A model generated the notes under the pieces. It saw only the letters and a program-made list of their open reading frames with translations, did not search any database and was not told where the DNA came from. DNA of 64,000 nt from Metabacillus mangrovi (GTDB lineage: Bacteria > Bacillota > Bacilli > Bacillales > Bacillaceae), in contig NZ_WMIB01000009.1 in the NCBI RefSeq assembly GCF_009711125.1, positions 62,001 through 126,000 of the forward strand. The letters are read 5' to 3'. Below are positions 43,989 to 53,221 of the stretch, one piece after another. Position 1 is the stretch's first letter. Every line of letters begins with the position of its first letter. Position numbers and translations under genes: made by a program.

Positions 43989-44003
43989 GATAGCGCTTTC
44001 AAT
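43989..44003 (-). promoter_or_regulatory. cre site (CcpA) at the GHL10 promoter
   Basis: On the minus strand TTGAAAGCGCTATCA matches the cre consensus in full and covers the expected transcription start. Confidence 0.85.
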
Positions 44004-44009
44004 ATCTAA

Positions 44010-44038
44010 TACTAAATGTCTTCCCGAGAACAAACAAG
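44010..44038 (-). promoter_or_regulatory. Promoter of the GHL10 gene
   Basis: -35 TTGTTT (44033-44038), 17-bp spacer, -10 TAGTAT (44010-44015), with the cre directly downstream. Confidence 0.6.
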
Positions 44039-44111
44039 CTGATTTTAAAAAAATTTCATTTTTAAGTAAATTATAGAAAATTATTTTCATATTCTTATCT
44101 TTAATAAAAAG

Positions 44112-44150
44112 ATAAAAAAACCAGCCGGCAATCTTACTCCGGCTGGTTTT
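44112..44150 (-). terminator. tatA terminator
   Basis: Stem AACCAGCCGG/CCGGCTGGTT and T-run, eight bases past the stop. Confidence 0.88.
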
Positions 44151-44155
44151 ATCTA

Positions 44156-44353
44156 TTACGGCCTTAAGCGCTCATCTGCTGCTTTCTTGCCTTGCTTCTC
44201 ATCATCTTCATCCATCATTCCGCGGGTGGCATTTTTGAATTCACGAAGTGTTCTCCCTGCTGCTTTTCCCAGTTCCGGAAGCTTTTTGGGCCCGAACAGC
44301 AGCAGTGCGACGACCAATATGAGTAAAATTTCCCCAAACCCTAAACTGCCCAT
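44156..44353 (-). CDS. tatA: Twin-arginine translocase subunit TatA
   Basis: A 65-residue Tat pore protein: one N-terminal membrane helix ([16 protein letters not shown]), hinge [23 protein letters not shown] amphipathic helix, then a charged tail. Size fits TatAc/TatAd-type proteins of Bacillus. No tatC is adjacent, so it must pair with one elsewhere, as tatAc does in B. subtilis. Confidence 0.93.
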   Translation of the reverse strand: MGSLGFGEILLILVVALLLFGPKKLPELGKAAGRTLREFKNATRGMMDEDDEKQGKKAADERLRP

Positions 44354-44476
44354 TTCATAAAACCCCTTTGTCTAACAGTCTCTTATCTAAATTATAGGGC
44401 ATGTGACCATTTATTCCAAGCGAATTCTTTGAAATATCTGACTTCCATTCACTCGGGGGAAATCCAATTTGCACCG

Positions 44477-44505
44477 TTGACGGATGGGGGAAAATCATTT
44501 ATTAT
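44477..44505 (+). promoter_or_regulatory. Promoter of the lysine-riboswitch transcript
   Basis: -35 TTGACG (44477-44482), 17-bp spacer, -10 TATTAT (44500-44505). Confidence 0.75.
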
Positions 44506-44552
44506 ATGCAGGAATCGCAATTGAATATTATAAATCCTCACTACATATCTCA

Positions 44553-44779
44553 GTGAGGTAGAGGTTGCACCGATGATCAGTATCCTGTTTGAAGCTGTTG
44601 GAGCTTGTGAAGACTGGAGAAAGGAAGAGGTGCCGAAGCTTGGACGGAACCAACTGCTGTCCTGCTGGGCCTGTACTGAATAAGTCCAGGACTGCCGCTG
44701 TATTCATATGGCGGAGCGCTATCAGGAGATAGGTTGAGGCGACTATGTTGATTAAACACATGGCCAGGCCATGTGTTTT
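44553..44779 (+). promoter_or_regulatory. Lysine riboswitch (L-box)
   Basis: Conserved blocks in order: GTGAGGTAGAGGTTGC, ATCAGTA, GGAGAAAGGAAGAGGTGCCG, AAGC, GCTGGGCC, TACTGAATA, ACTGCCGC and GGAGCGCTATC. Terminator hairpin AAACACATGG/CCATGTGTTT with T-run at 44754-44779. Lysine should shut off the permease. Confidence 0.94.
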
Positions 44780-44831
44780 TATTTTGTCATTCTCTCATCC
44801 TTCCTCCAAAAACAATAGGAGGATTACACGT

Positions 44832-46247
44832 ATGGAACAAAAAAAATGGGGCTTCTGGCTCCTGTCTGCTTTTGTGATCGGCAACATGGTCGGATCCGGT
44901 ATTTTTATGCTGCCAAGCACACTCGCTCAAATGGCAAGTCCGATGGGAGTCGCTTCCGCTTGGCTTGTTACCGGGCTGGGCGTACTGATGATCGCCTTTG
45001 TATTTGGAAATCTTTCCATCCGCAAGCCGCATTTAACCGGAGGCCCGCAAAGCTATGCGAAGGATATGTTCCGGTCGGAAAAGTCCGGGAAGATAGCAGG
45101 CTTCAGCATGGTCTGGGGGTACTGGGTAGCCAACTGGATCAGCAACGTGGCCATCATTACAAGTTTTGCCGGTTATCTATCCGCTTTCCTTCCAGTTATG
45201 AAGGATCCGGCTGTTCTTTTCACGATTGGTTCCCAGGATATCGAAAAAGGGCGGCTGATTACATTTATCGTCTGTACCATACTATTATGGGGCACTCATA
45301 CCATTCTTGTTAACAATTTAAACGCAGCCGGCCGTCTGAACTTTGCGGCTACTGCTTCAAAAGTCATCGGATTTATGCTCTTTATCGGGGCTGCACTGTT
45401 CGCTTTTCAGGGGATCAGCACAGGCGAATGGTATTTCGCAGTCGAATCTGATGCAGGGGTATCTCAAGGGCTGTTCAAGCAGGTTCAGCTCGCAGCTGTT
45501 TCCACACTGTGGGCATTCGTGGGAATTGAATCGGCTGTCATTTTATCAGGACGGGCCAAATCACAGTCTGATGTCAAAAAGGCCACCATCTTCGGATTAT
45601 TTGTAGCACTGGCCATTTATATGATTACGACTCTTTTAACAATGGGCGTCATTCCAAGAGAGGAACTTATGCAATCGGATAAACCGTTTGTAGATGTTCT
45701 CGCCATCTTCCTGGGAGAGGGCGGCGGGACAGCGATGGCTGTACTTGCTCTCGTCTCCTTATTCGGATCAACACTTGGCTGGATTCTGATGAGCTCCGAG
45801 GTTGCCTACCAGGCTGCTAAATCCGGCATTTTCCCTAAATCTTTTGGGAAAAACAATAAAAAGGGAAGCCCGGTATTCTCTCTGACAGTAACGAACATCA
45901 TGTCCCAGCTGTTCATTTTTTCCGTGATTTCCGGCACGATCAGTGAGGCTTACACGTTCCTCACAACCTCTGCAACCCTTGCTTATTTAATTCCTTATCT
46001 CGTTTCGTCTGTTTATTATTTGAAACTGGTGATCAAAGGAGAAACATTCAATGAAATAAAAGGTTCCAGAGTACGGGAAGGGATCATTGCCTCTCTTGCT
46101 CTTCTATACAGCGTGTATGTTATTGTTTCAGGTACCTCTGATTTGAAAACCTTCTTCCTCGGAATCGGGTTGTTCCTGATCGGATTTGCGATTTATCCGC
46201 TTCTGAACAGGAAAGGAAGCAGGGCACAAGAAACGGTTAATGAATAG
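44832..46247 (+). CDS. Lysine permease (APC superfamily, YvsH-like)
   Basis: Basic amino acid/polyamine antiporter-family protein (471 aa) with about twelve membrane segments; the first has IGNMVGSGIFMLPSTLAQMASPMG, the APC substrate-binding motif GSGI. Start ATG 44832 follows ATAGGAGGA. The L-box leader makes lysine the likely substrate, as proposed for B. subtilis yvsH, which has the same leader. Import versus exchange cannot be told from the sequence. Confidence 0.9.
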   Translation: MEQKKWGFWLLSAFVIGNMVGSGIFMLPSTLAQMASPMGVASAWLVTGLGVLMIAFVFGNLSIRKPHLTGGPQSYAKDMFRSEKSGKIAGFSMVWGYWVANWISNVAIITSFAGYLSAFLPVMKDPAVLFTIGSQDIEKGRLITFIVCTILLWGTHTILVNNLNAAGRLNFAATASKVIGFMLFIGAALFAFQGISTGEWYFAVESDAGVSQGLFKQVQLAAVSTLWAFVGIESAVILSGRAKSQSDVKKATIFGLFVALAIYMITTLLTMGVIPREELMQSDKPFVDVLAIFLGEGGGTAMAVLALVSLFGSTLGWILMSSEVAYQAAKSGIFPKSFGKNNKKGSPVFSLTVTNIMSQLFIFSVISGTISEAYTFLTTSATLAYLIPYLVSSVYYLKLVIKGETFNEIKGSRVREGIIASLALLYSVYVIVSGTSDLKTFFLGIGLFLIGFAIYPLLNRKGSRAQETVNE

Positions 46248-46251
46248 AACG

Positions 46252-46283
46252 AAAAAAGCGTCCGAAGCCGGACGCTTTTTTTT
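46252..46283. terminator. Convergent terminator, permease / gltT
   Basis: Stem AAAAAGCGTCCG/CGGACGCTTTTT with T-runs on both strands. Confidence 0.9.
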
Positions 46284-46284
46284 A

Positions 46285-47586
46285 TTATGCCGTTTTTCTA
46301 GCTTGTTCAAGAGGGACGGGTGTAAACTCGCCTTCCCATTTAGAGATGACCACAGCAGCGAGTGAGTTTCCGATGATGTTAACGACGGTGCGGCCCATAT
46401 CGAGAAGACGGTCAATCCCGGCGATGAACGCCAGCCCTTCAACCGGAATGCCTACTGTTCCGAGTGTAGCAAGCAGAACGACAAACGACACTCCCGGAAC
46501 TCCGGCAATCCCTTTAGAAGTGACCATCAGCACAAGCATCAGCGTCAGCTGCTCGGTAATGCTCAGATCAATTCCGTACATTTGCGCGATAAAAATAGCA
46601 GCCAGTGCCTGATAAAGCGTCGAACCATCCAGATTGAATGAGTAGCCTGTAGGAATAACGAACGAAGTAATGGCTTTCGGGCATCCGAAGCGCTCCATTT
46701 TCTCCATAATTTTCGGAAGGACCGTTTCGGAGCTTGATGTTGAAAACCCAAGAATCAATTCGTCTTTTAATAGCTTAATAATATGGAACAGATTCACACC
46801 CACTATTTTGGCTGTTATCCCCAGTACCACAACCACAAAGAAGATCATTGTGGCATAAACGAGGATCATCAGTTTTCCAAGCGGAATCAAAGAATCCAAA
46901 CCGAATTTAGAAACAGTGATTCCTATAAGGGCGAACACTCCGAATGGAGCAAATTTCATCACCTGGTTCGTCACGTAGAACATCGTATCTGCTGTACCCT
47001 GAAAGAATGCAAGAACCGGTTTTCCCCGTTCTCCAATTGCCGCTACACCCAAACCGAATAGGACAGAGAAGAAAATGATGGCAAGCATATCCCCTTCCAC
47101 GAATGCGGTGAAGATATTCGATGGAACGATATTTACAAACGTATCTGCAAAGCCGTGGCTCTGCACGCCTTCAGCTGTATCTACATAGCTCCCAATGTCC
47201 GTTTTCTGAAGTCCTTCTTTATCTACTCCAGCGCCAGGCTGGAACAAATTAGCCGAAAGAAGGCCGACAATAATGGCAATGGTCGTAATTACTTCAAAGT
47301 ATATAATGGTTTTTCCGCCAAGCTTTCCAAGCTTTTTCGTATCTCCTACACTTGCAACGCCGACTATTATACTGGATATGACGATCGGAATGACGATCAT
47401 TTTAATCAGCCGAAGGAAAATGTCTCCTATTGGCTGCAAATAACCTGCTACTGCCTCATTGCCATAGAAAATGGCTCCTACTGCAATTCCCAGTGCCAGC
47501 CCGATTAATATTTGCCCAGCCAAACTTATTTTTTTCAATAGAAGAAAATGGGACAAAAGGGTGATAAGCTGCAACTCTTTGAACAC
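46285..47586 (-). CDS. gltT: Sodium/proton-glutamate symporter GltT
   Basis: EAAT-fold symporter (up to 433 aa). Regions GAIFYGNEAVAGYLQPIGD, STSSSETVLPKIMEKMERFGCPKAITSFVIPTGYSFNLDGSTLYQALAA (read in part) and GVPGVSFVVLLATLG closely follow B. subtilis GltT, a main glutamate/aspartate carrier. The start is uncertain: GTG at 47584-47586 has no good site, and TTG at 47536-47538 would give 417 aa beginning near KKISLAGQILIG, closer to the usual N-terminus. No riboswitch is seen in this leader, unlike the paralogue at 26466. Confidence 0.93.
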   Translation of the reverse strand: MFKELQLITLLSHFLLLKKISLAGQILIGLALGIAVGAIFYGNEAVAGYLQPIGDIFLRLIKMIVIPIVISSIIVGVASVGDTKKLGKLGGKTIIYFEVITTIAIIVGLLSANLFQPGAGVDKEGLQKTDIGSYVDTAEGVQSHGFADTFVNIVPSNIFTAFVEGDMLAIIFFSVLFGLGVAAIGERGKPVLAFFQGTADTMFYVTNQVMKFAPFGVFALIGITVSKFGLDSLIPLGKLMILVYATMIFFVVVVLGITAKIVGVNLFHIIKLLKDELILGFSTSSSETVLPKIMEKMERFGCPKAITSFVIPTGYSFNLDGSTLYQALAAIFIAQMYGIDLSITEQLTLMLVLMVTSKGIAGVPGVSFVVLLATLGTVGIPVEGLAFIAGIDRLLDMGRTVVNIIGNSLAAVVISKWEGEFTPVPLEQARKTA

Positions 47587-47921
47587 GGATAGTACACAAT
47601 CTTAAAGTAAATTTTAGTTTTTTACAATATATTTTTCTACCTATTTTTTAAGCTTATCGTTAGTAAAACGGGATTAGTAAGATAAATTTAAATATTCTAA
47701 TAAAATATATAAGAGGCATATTAGTCAAAGACCTATTTAAACAAACCAAAAAGAAGCACGAATGGGCGGCTTTTAGTGCTGCTCATCAACGTGCTTCTGC
47801 TATAGCCTTCAAACACCAGCCTTTAGGAGACTGGTGTTTTCTATTAAGAAGGCATAAATCATCTGAGTCTATTAAAGCAGTGAAGATTTTGCGGAGAAAT
47901 GGGAGATGAATGACCATGTCC
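47587..47921. other. Intergenic stretch with two hairpins
   Basis: 335 bp without a supported gene. It is A+T rich up to 47750. Stem AGAAGCACG/CGTGCTTCT (47752-47798) with TTTTT on the minus strand probably terminates the carboxypeptidase transcript. Stem AAACACCAG/CTGGTGTTT (47811-47839) lies between it and that gene's stop. No clear promoter could be assigned to gltT. Confidence 0.5.
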
Positions 47922-49082
47922 TCACCATTTTTTTGAAGGCCGTCTTGCCTGGCGGATCAGGATAACCGTCATACAGACTCCAAGCAGCGCAGCTGCCGGG
48001 GCTGCAAAGGTCAGCGGAGAAAAAGGCTGGTCCTCCCGTTCGGATGGGACCGATAACCCTTGGGATTTCGGTTCAGCTGATGTTAGTTTTGCAGTGGCAA
48101 TCACTTTACCATCTTCCCCTTTTATTGCAAGGTGATTCGTATCCGTAATCTCAGTAGAGGTCTTTTCAAGCTTCTTCTTCACATAGGATACTTCCTTGGT
48201 CAGCTGAAGCTGTCCGTTCCGGCTGTTCTTCAAAGCAGCATCCGGACTTATTTTCTTCATTTCAAAGTTGCTGAAGCCGAAGTCCAGCAGGCTTTTCGTA
48301 TCTTTATACGATCCACTGCTGTCTGCAGATTTCAGCGTAACGGCAATCAGATTAAGACCGTTTCGCTCTGCCGCAGTAACCAGTGTATAGCCGGCTTGGC
48401 TCACAAAGCCGTTCTTTCCTCCTGTTACTCCCTCATAGGGATCTTGCTTCATCATTTTGTGATGGGTAAAAATGGTGGTATCCCACGACTTGCCCTTCCA
48501 CTTCAACTGTTTAGTCCCGAATATTTCAGCAAACTCTTCATTCTTAAGGGCGTACCGGGTTATTTTCGCCATATCGGCTGCTGTCGTCTGATGCTCGGGA
48601 GAAAATAAGCCGTTTGGATTCACAAAGTTTGTCTGCTCTACCCCGACACGGGCTTTTAAATAATCATTTAATTGTTCCGTAAACCTGCCGGTGCTTCCGC
48701 TGACATGCTCTGCAATCGCAACGGCTGCATCATTCCCTGAATTAATCATCATTCCCTGAATGAGGCGTTTTACCGGGACACGCTCACCCTCTTCCAGAAA
48801 AACCTTCGTTCCCTCTGTGTTCCTTGCTTCTTTGCTCACAACGGCTTCTTCCTCTGTATGTCCTTGTTCGATCGCATAAATAGCGGTGGCGATTTTGGTG
48901 ATGCTCGCCGGATACATGCTGTTTTTGCTGTTCTTCTCATACAGTACTCTGCCGGTTTTCGCATCGATCAGCACAGCAGATTCACTCTGAAGCTCCAAAT
49001 CTGTTTCGCCCGCCTTCACCTGCATAGACGGAAGAAGCAAAAAGACCGGTAAAAGGATCGTTAATATCAGTATATACTTCAT
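47922..49082 (-). CDS. D-alanyl-D-alanine carboxypeptidase (DacF-like PBP)
   Basis: Class C low-mass penicillin-binding protein (386 aa): signal peptide to about residue 24, SxxK Ser60-Ile-Thr-Lys63, SGN at 115-117, and a third motif that reads Lys223-Asn-Gly rather than the usual KTG. A C-terminal membrane helix (SPLTFAAPAAALLGVCMTVILI) anchors it. It trims the terminal D-Ala of stem peptides outside the membrane. Downstream of a MurE-like gene after a terminator; both are wall genes but not clearly one operon. Confidence 0.87.
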   Translation of the reverse strand: MKYILILTILLPVFLLLPSMQVKAGETDLELQSESAVLIDAKTGRVLYEKNSKNSMYPASITKIATAIYAIEQGHTEEEAVVSKEARNTEGTKVFLEEGERVPVKRLIQGMMINSGNDAAVAIAEHVSGSTGRFTEQLNDYLKARVGVEQTNFVNPNGLFSPEHQTTAADMAKITRYALKNEEFAEIFGTKQLKWKGKSWDTTIFTHHKMMKQDPYEGVTGGKNGFVSQAGYTLVTAAERNGLNLIAVTLKSADSSGSYKDTKSLLDFGFSNFEMKKISPDAALKNSRNGQLQLTKEVSYVKKKLEKTSTEITDTNHLAIKGEDGKVIATAKLTSAEPKSQGLSVPSEREDQPFSPLTFAAPAAALLGVCMTVILIRQARRPSKKW

Positions 49083-49159
49083 CGCTGCATTCTCCTTGCT
49101 GCCTTCTCAATAATATGTATAGTTTGTAAACGAATGGAAAACAGGCATTAAATAAAACA

Positions 49160-49180
49160 GGAACCTCTATCAGAGGCTCC
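49160..49180 (-). terminator. Terminator of the MurE-like gene
   Basis: Stem GGAACCTCT/AGAGGCTCC, then TGTTTTATTT on the minus strand. Confidence 0.75.
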
Positions 49181-49187
49181 ATTGCCG

Positions 49188-50672
49188 TTATTCGGTTTTT
49201 TCATATTCCAGAGGGTCCTCATCCAGCAGATAGCGGATGGTTTCCCCATCTGAAGCAAAAGGCAGCGAGAAACTCTGTTTGTAAGCCTCTGCTCCTTTTC
49301 CGGTAACGACCACCCAGTCCCCCGGTGAAGCCTGCAAAATCATTTTTCTGATCGCAAGCGGCCTGTCCGTAACAATGCTTCCTTTTTCATTTCCATATTG
49401 GTTTTGCAGAGTCTGCAAAAGTTGAATCTGGTCTTCATCCGACATTCCGTTCAAATCATCAGAGGTCAGAACGTAGCCATCACTTAAATCGGCGGATATT
49501 CCAATCATATCGGCTCTTTTGGATTCATCTCTTCCTCCTCTAAAGCCGAATACGTGATAGACCCGTTCCGCTCCGCACTCTTTTGCCGTTTTCAGACAGT
49601 GATAAAGGGCCTCTGCTGTGTGTGCATAGTCAAGCATGACAGAAGGCCGGCCTTCCCGCTTGTACACTTCATTTCTGCCGGGAACACCCGGAAAATTCAT
49701 CAGCGCGTCCTGAATCACTCTGGGTTCAATTCCAATTTCCAATGCAGTCAGAAAAGCGAGGCCTGCGTTGTATACATTGTGAAGCCCGGGTGTAGAGAGC
49801 TGCATAAAATGGCCTCTTGTATCGCTTTCATTTAAAATAGCAGCAGGGAAATCGCTTGTTTTCCAATCGGAGAGGATCAGATCGGCCTGCAGGTTCTCAC
49901 CGAAGGCAAGTACTTTGCCGCCGGCAGCCGCTGTGTTTTCATAAAGCTTTTCTCCCCAGCTGCTGTCTGTATTGATTACGGCAGTTCCGTTTTTTTTCAT
50001 CTGCTTAAAAAGCTTCGATTTGACATCAAAGTATTCGTCCATCGTTTCATGAAAATCGAGATGGTCCTGGTCCAGATTCGTGAACAGGGCGTAATCAAAC
50101 TCCACCCCTTCTACCCGATGCTGGCTGATGCCATGAGAAGAGACCTCCATCACAGCGAATTCATCCCTGCTCCCATACAGCAGCTTCTGAAGCTCCAGGC
50201 TGTCCGGGGTTGTATTGGAGGCAGTGTACCACTTTCCATTTATATAATTCGCAACCGAACCGAAAAGCGAGCAGCTGTGTCCCGCGCATTCCAATATATG
50301 CTTAAGCATAAAGGCGGTAGTGGTTTTGCCGTTTGTGCCTGTAATTCCGATCATTTTATGTTTTGTGTGCGGGTTGCCGTAAAAGGAGACGGCAAGTGCT
50401 GCCATCTGCTTCCGGCTGTCCTCGAGCCGGATATAAGGAACTGGCAGTTCTGTTTGCGGTGTTTCTCCTGCCACTGCTGCAGCTCCCGCCTGTAAAGCTG
50501 CCTCGATGTATTCATGCCCATCCGTTTCATAGCCGCTGATGGCAATGAATAAATCTCCCGGCCGGACACATCTTGAGTCAGAGGTAATCCCTGTAATTTC
50601 AATGTTTTCCTTCAGATTCCGGACATGCTGGGGAAAAATCGCTGAAGATAAAAGTAATTGGTGCAGATTCAT
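49188..50672 (-). CDS. MurE-like UDP-MurNAc-dipeptide ligase (paralogue)
   Basis: A full-length Mur ligase (494 aa): GTNGKTT ATP loop at 112-118, DQDHLDFHETMDEYFDVKSKLF with the carbamylated-Lys region, HNVYNAGLAFLTA, LDYAHTAEAL and FGFRGGRDESKRADM. At the place where meso-DAP-adding MurE enzymes have DNPR, this one has Asp-Asp-Leu-Asn (405-408) followed by GMSDED. It is outside a dcw cluster, so it is likely a second MurE-type enzyme with changed or lost amino-acid specificity. Start follows AAGGAG. Confidence 0.85.
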   Translation of the reverse strand: MNLHQLLLSSAIFPQHVRNLKENIEITGITSDSRCVRPGDLFIAISGYETDGHEYIEAALQAGAAAVAGETPQTELPVPYIRLEDSRKQMAALAVSFYGNPHTKHKMIGITGTNGKTTTAFMLKHILECAGHSCSLFGSVANYINGKWYTASNTTPDSLELQKLLYGSRDEFAVMEVSSHGISQHRVEGVEFDYALFTNLDQDHLDFHETMDEYFDVKSKLFKQMKKNGTAVINTDSSWGEKLYENTAAAGGKVLAFGENLQADLILSDWKTSDFPAAILNESDTRGHFMQLSTPGLHNVYNAGLAFLTALEIGIEPRVIQDALMNFPGVPGRNEVYKREGRPSVMLDYAHTAEALYHCLKTAKECGAERVYHVFGFRGGRDESKRADMIGISADLSDGYVLTSDDLNGMSDEDQIQLLQTLQNQYGNEKGSIVTDRPLAIRKMILQASPGDWVVVTGKGAEAYKQSFSLPFASDGETIRYLLDEDPLEYEKTE

Positions 50673-50873
50673 GGGGTAAACTCCTTCATTTTATCTATTA
50701 GCCATCATGCGGCCTGTCTTCCATAATGGTTCGAAACCCGTCTGCATTTTCTAGCCTTCGCATCTGTTTTTTGTATAGTTTGTCCCGATCGGTAATTTCC
50801 GCTTCCGTTATTATCTGGAAGATCAAAAGCACTATATCTGGAAGGAGTTAACATTTTAATGACTAGGACAATT

Positions 50874-50904
50874 AAAAAAGGCTGCCCTGACGCCGGCAGC
50901 CTTT
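50874..50904 (-). terminator. fumC terminator
   Basis: Stem AAGGCTGCC/GGCAGCCTT with TTTTTTAATT on the minus strand. Confidence 0.88.
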
Positions 50905-50907
50905 GTT

Positions 50908-52281
50908 TTATTTCGGTCTGGTCATTTCTTCCGGAACAATGTACTCGTCAAATTGCTCTTCAGTAAGGAGGTTCAGCCCGACTGCTGCCTCTTTAAGGGT
51001 CAGTCCGTTTTTATGGGCATGCTTAGCAATTTTCGCAGCATTTTCATAGCCGATATGCGGGTTCAGCGCAGTGACCAGCATGAGGGATTCGTTCAAATAC
51101 GATTCGATTACTTCGTAGTTCGGTTCAATGCCGGCAGCGCAATGCCGGTTAAAGGAAATCAGCGCATCTGAGAGCAGGCGGACAGACTGAAGGAAATTAT
51201 ACAGGATGACCGGTTTGAATACGTTCAGTTCAAAATTCCCCTGACTTGCAGCAAAACCGATCGCGGCATCATTTCCCATCACCTGAACAGCCGTCATCGT
51301 GAGCGCCTCACTTTGGGTGGGGTTCACTTTTCCAGGCATGATGGAGCTCCCTGGTTCGTTTTCCGGAATAGACAGTTCACCGATCCCGCACCTTGGCCCG
51401 CTTGCAAGAAAACGGACATCATTCGCGATCTTCATCGCATCGGCCGCCAGTCCTTTAATCGCTCCGTGGGCATAGACCATTTCATCATGGGATGTCAGCG
51501 CATGGAATTTATTTGCCGAAGACAGGAATGGCAAGCCGGTATATTTGGCGATTTCAGCGGCAGCCCTGTCACCGAATTCCGGGTGGGCATTAATGCCGGT
51601 TCCGACAGCCGTCCCGCCGACAGCCAAATTAAGAAGATGGGAGGCACCCTCCTCCACCATGCTTTTCGATTTTTCGAGCATATATGCCCATCCGCTGATT
51701 TCCTGGCCCAGCGTGATCGGTGTGGCATCCTGAAGATGGGTCCGTCCGATTTTAACGACATCCCCGAATCGCTCTGATTTTTCTTTCAGGGTTATATGAA
51801 GCTGGTCAATAGCCGGAATCAATTGGTCCTTAACCGCTTTCAATCCGGCGATGTGCATCGCTGTCGGAAACGTATCGTTCGAACTCTGCCCCATGTTTAC
51901 ATCATCATTCGCATGGATCGAGCCTTCCCGGAGCCATTCATTCGCTCTCCTGGCGATCACCTCGTTCACATTCATGTTGCTTTGTGTCCCGCTCCCGGTC
52001 TGCCAGACAACGAGCGGGAAGTGATCATCCCATTTCCCCTCCAGGATCTCATCACAAACCCGGACAATGGCATCTGCCTTTTCTTTCGAAAGCTTGCCCG
52101 TCTGTTCGTTCGCTATCGCTGCGCTTCTTTTCAAAATAGCGAAAGCATGGATGACCTCAAGCGGCATTTTTTCTGTTCCGATTCTGAAGTTTTCCTTACT
52201 GCGCTGTGTTTGTGCACCCCACAGCTTATCTGCAGGTACTTCAATTTCCCCCATCGTGTCTTTTTCCAGTCTTGTTTCCAT
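50908..52281 (-). CDS. fumC: Class II fumarate hydratase FumC
   Basis: Homotetrameric iron-independent fumarase (457 aa) of the citric acid cycle. Seen: [47 protein letters not shown] (catalytic His) and the family signature [15 protein letters not shown] with the flexible catalytic Ser. Start follows GGGAGGGATG. Single-gene unit; B. subtilis calls it citG. Confidence 0.97.
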   Translation of the reverse strand: METRLEKDTMGEIEVPADKLWGAQTQRSKENFRIGTEKMPLEVIHAFAILKRSAAIANEQTGKLSKEKADAIVRVCDEILEGKWDDHFPLVVWQTGSGTQSNMNVNEVIARRANEWLREGSIHANDDVNMGQSSNDTFPTAMHIAGLKAVKDQLIPAIDQLHITLKEKSERFGDVVKIGRTHLQDATPITLGQEISGWAYMLEKSKSMVEEGASHLLNLAVGGTAVGTGINAHPEFGDRAAAEIAKYTGLPFLSSANKFHALTSHDEMVYAHGAIKGLAADAMKIANDVRFLASGPRCGIGELSIPENEPGSSIMPGKVNPTQSEALTMTAVQVMGNDAAIGFAASQGNFELNVFKPVILYNFLQSVRLLSDALISFNRHCAAGIEPNYEVIESYLNESLMLVTALNPHIGYENAAKIAKHAHKNGLTLKEAAVGLNLLTEEQFDEYIVPEEMTRPK

Positions 52282-52325
52282 TCATACATCCCTCCCATCC
52301 TTCATTTCCCCTTTGAAGCAGATCC

Positions 52326-52868
52326 CTAATCCGCAAGAAAGGGCTGATCCTCTTTTAAAAGAGAATACATTAGCACATCACAGTAGTTTTTATTGATCTT
52401 TTCGTATTTTCTAAGCAGTCCTTCTTTTTGAAACTGCAGTTTCTCAAGCAGCCGGATGGACGAACTATTTTCCGGGAGGACCTTCGCTTCAATCCGGTTC
52501 GCCTTCATCTCCTGAAAAGCATGGCTCAGCATCATGTACAGAGCTTCCTGCATATAGCCTTTGCCCCAATAGCCCTGTCCCAGCTCATATCCGATCTCAC
52601 CGCGCTTGTTTTCATTATCCCACTCATTAAACCCGCACGTCCCGATGATACAGCCGGTCTTCCTGTCTGCAATCGCATAACGGAAAGCCTTCTTTTTTCC
52701 TGAGAGAGTACGGAGCATATAAATCATGGAGCGCACTTCTTCTATTGTCGCGGCAGCCTCCATGTTCAAATAGCGGACTACGTCCCTGTCCGACCAGATC
52801 GGATACAGCATCTCCGCGTCCCGTTCCTCAAGATCCCTGATGAAAATTCGTTTCCCTGCTCTTCTCAT
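52326..52868 (-). CDS. GNAT-family acetyltransferase (RimJ/RimL type)
   Basis: N-acetyltransferase (180 aa): IFIRDLEERDAEMLYPIWSD, acetyl-CoA-binding EIGYELGQGYWGKGYMQEAL, and NSSSIRLLEKLQFQKEGLLR. Acceptor unknown; ribosomal protein, antibiotic or metabolite are possible. It starts 3 bp after the small gene upstream, with its AGGAG inside that gene, so the two are coupled. Confidence 0.88.
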   Translation of the reverse strand: MRRAGKRIFIRDLEERDAEMLYPIWSDRDVVRYLNMEAAATIEEVRSMIYMLRTLSGKKKAFRYAIADRKTGCIIGTCGFNEWDNENKRGEIGYELGQGYWGKGYMQEALYMMLSHAFQEMKANRIEAKVLPENSSSIRLLEKLQFQKEGLLRKYEKINKNYCDVLMYSLLKEDQPFLAD

Positions 52869-52871
52869 TTC

Positions 52872-53051
52872 TCAATCTCCTGAAGGCTTCAATGTAAGCT
52901 CCAAATAAATTCTCTGATCCTTTGAATACTTGTATTTAGGATTTGTCCGTCCGTACTCTTTTGATGTATAGCTTACCGTATAATTTTTTTCGAAGGAGCG
53001 GATCAGCGCATCCAGCTCTTCCTTGTTTCCCATTAAGCGTACCTGTGCCAC
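52872..53051 (-). CDS. Small DUF3970-type protein
   Basis: A 59-residue protein starting with GTG (53049-53051) after GGAAAG. It reads VAQVRLMGNKEELDALIRSFEK at the N-terminus and contains YTSKEYGRTNPKYKYSKDQRIYLELTL, the shape of DUF3970 proteins in Bacillus. Two beta strands and a helix are expected. Coupled to the GNAT gene downstream. Function unknown. Confidence 0.75.
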   Translation of the reverse strand: MAQVRLMGNKEELDALIRSFEKNYTVSYTSKEYGRTNPKYKYSKDQRIYLELTLKPSGD

Positions 53052-53221
53052 ATTTCATCTTTCCTTTACCTTATGATTCCATCATCTTAAACGGATGCAC
53101 CTTACGCTGTCCAGAGAAAGTTGGTTTGGTACCCTCTTAAACACAGGTATACTAAAGGTAAATGAAACCTGTTCCGATTTCGTTTCGTAGTACAGGAAAA
53201 CCTTAGCAGAGGAGCTGACAC

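Noticed and set aside
50858-50970. Plus-strand short frame after AAGGAG near 50843
   Set aside because: It runs through the fumC terminator and into fumC in antisense; about 35 codons of unlikely composition.
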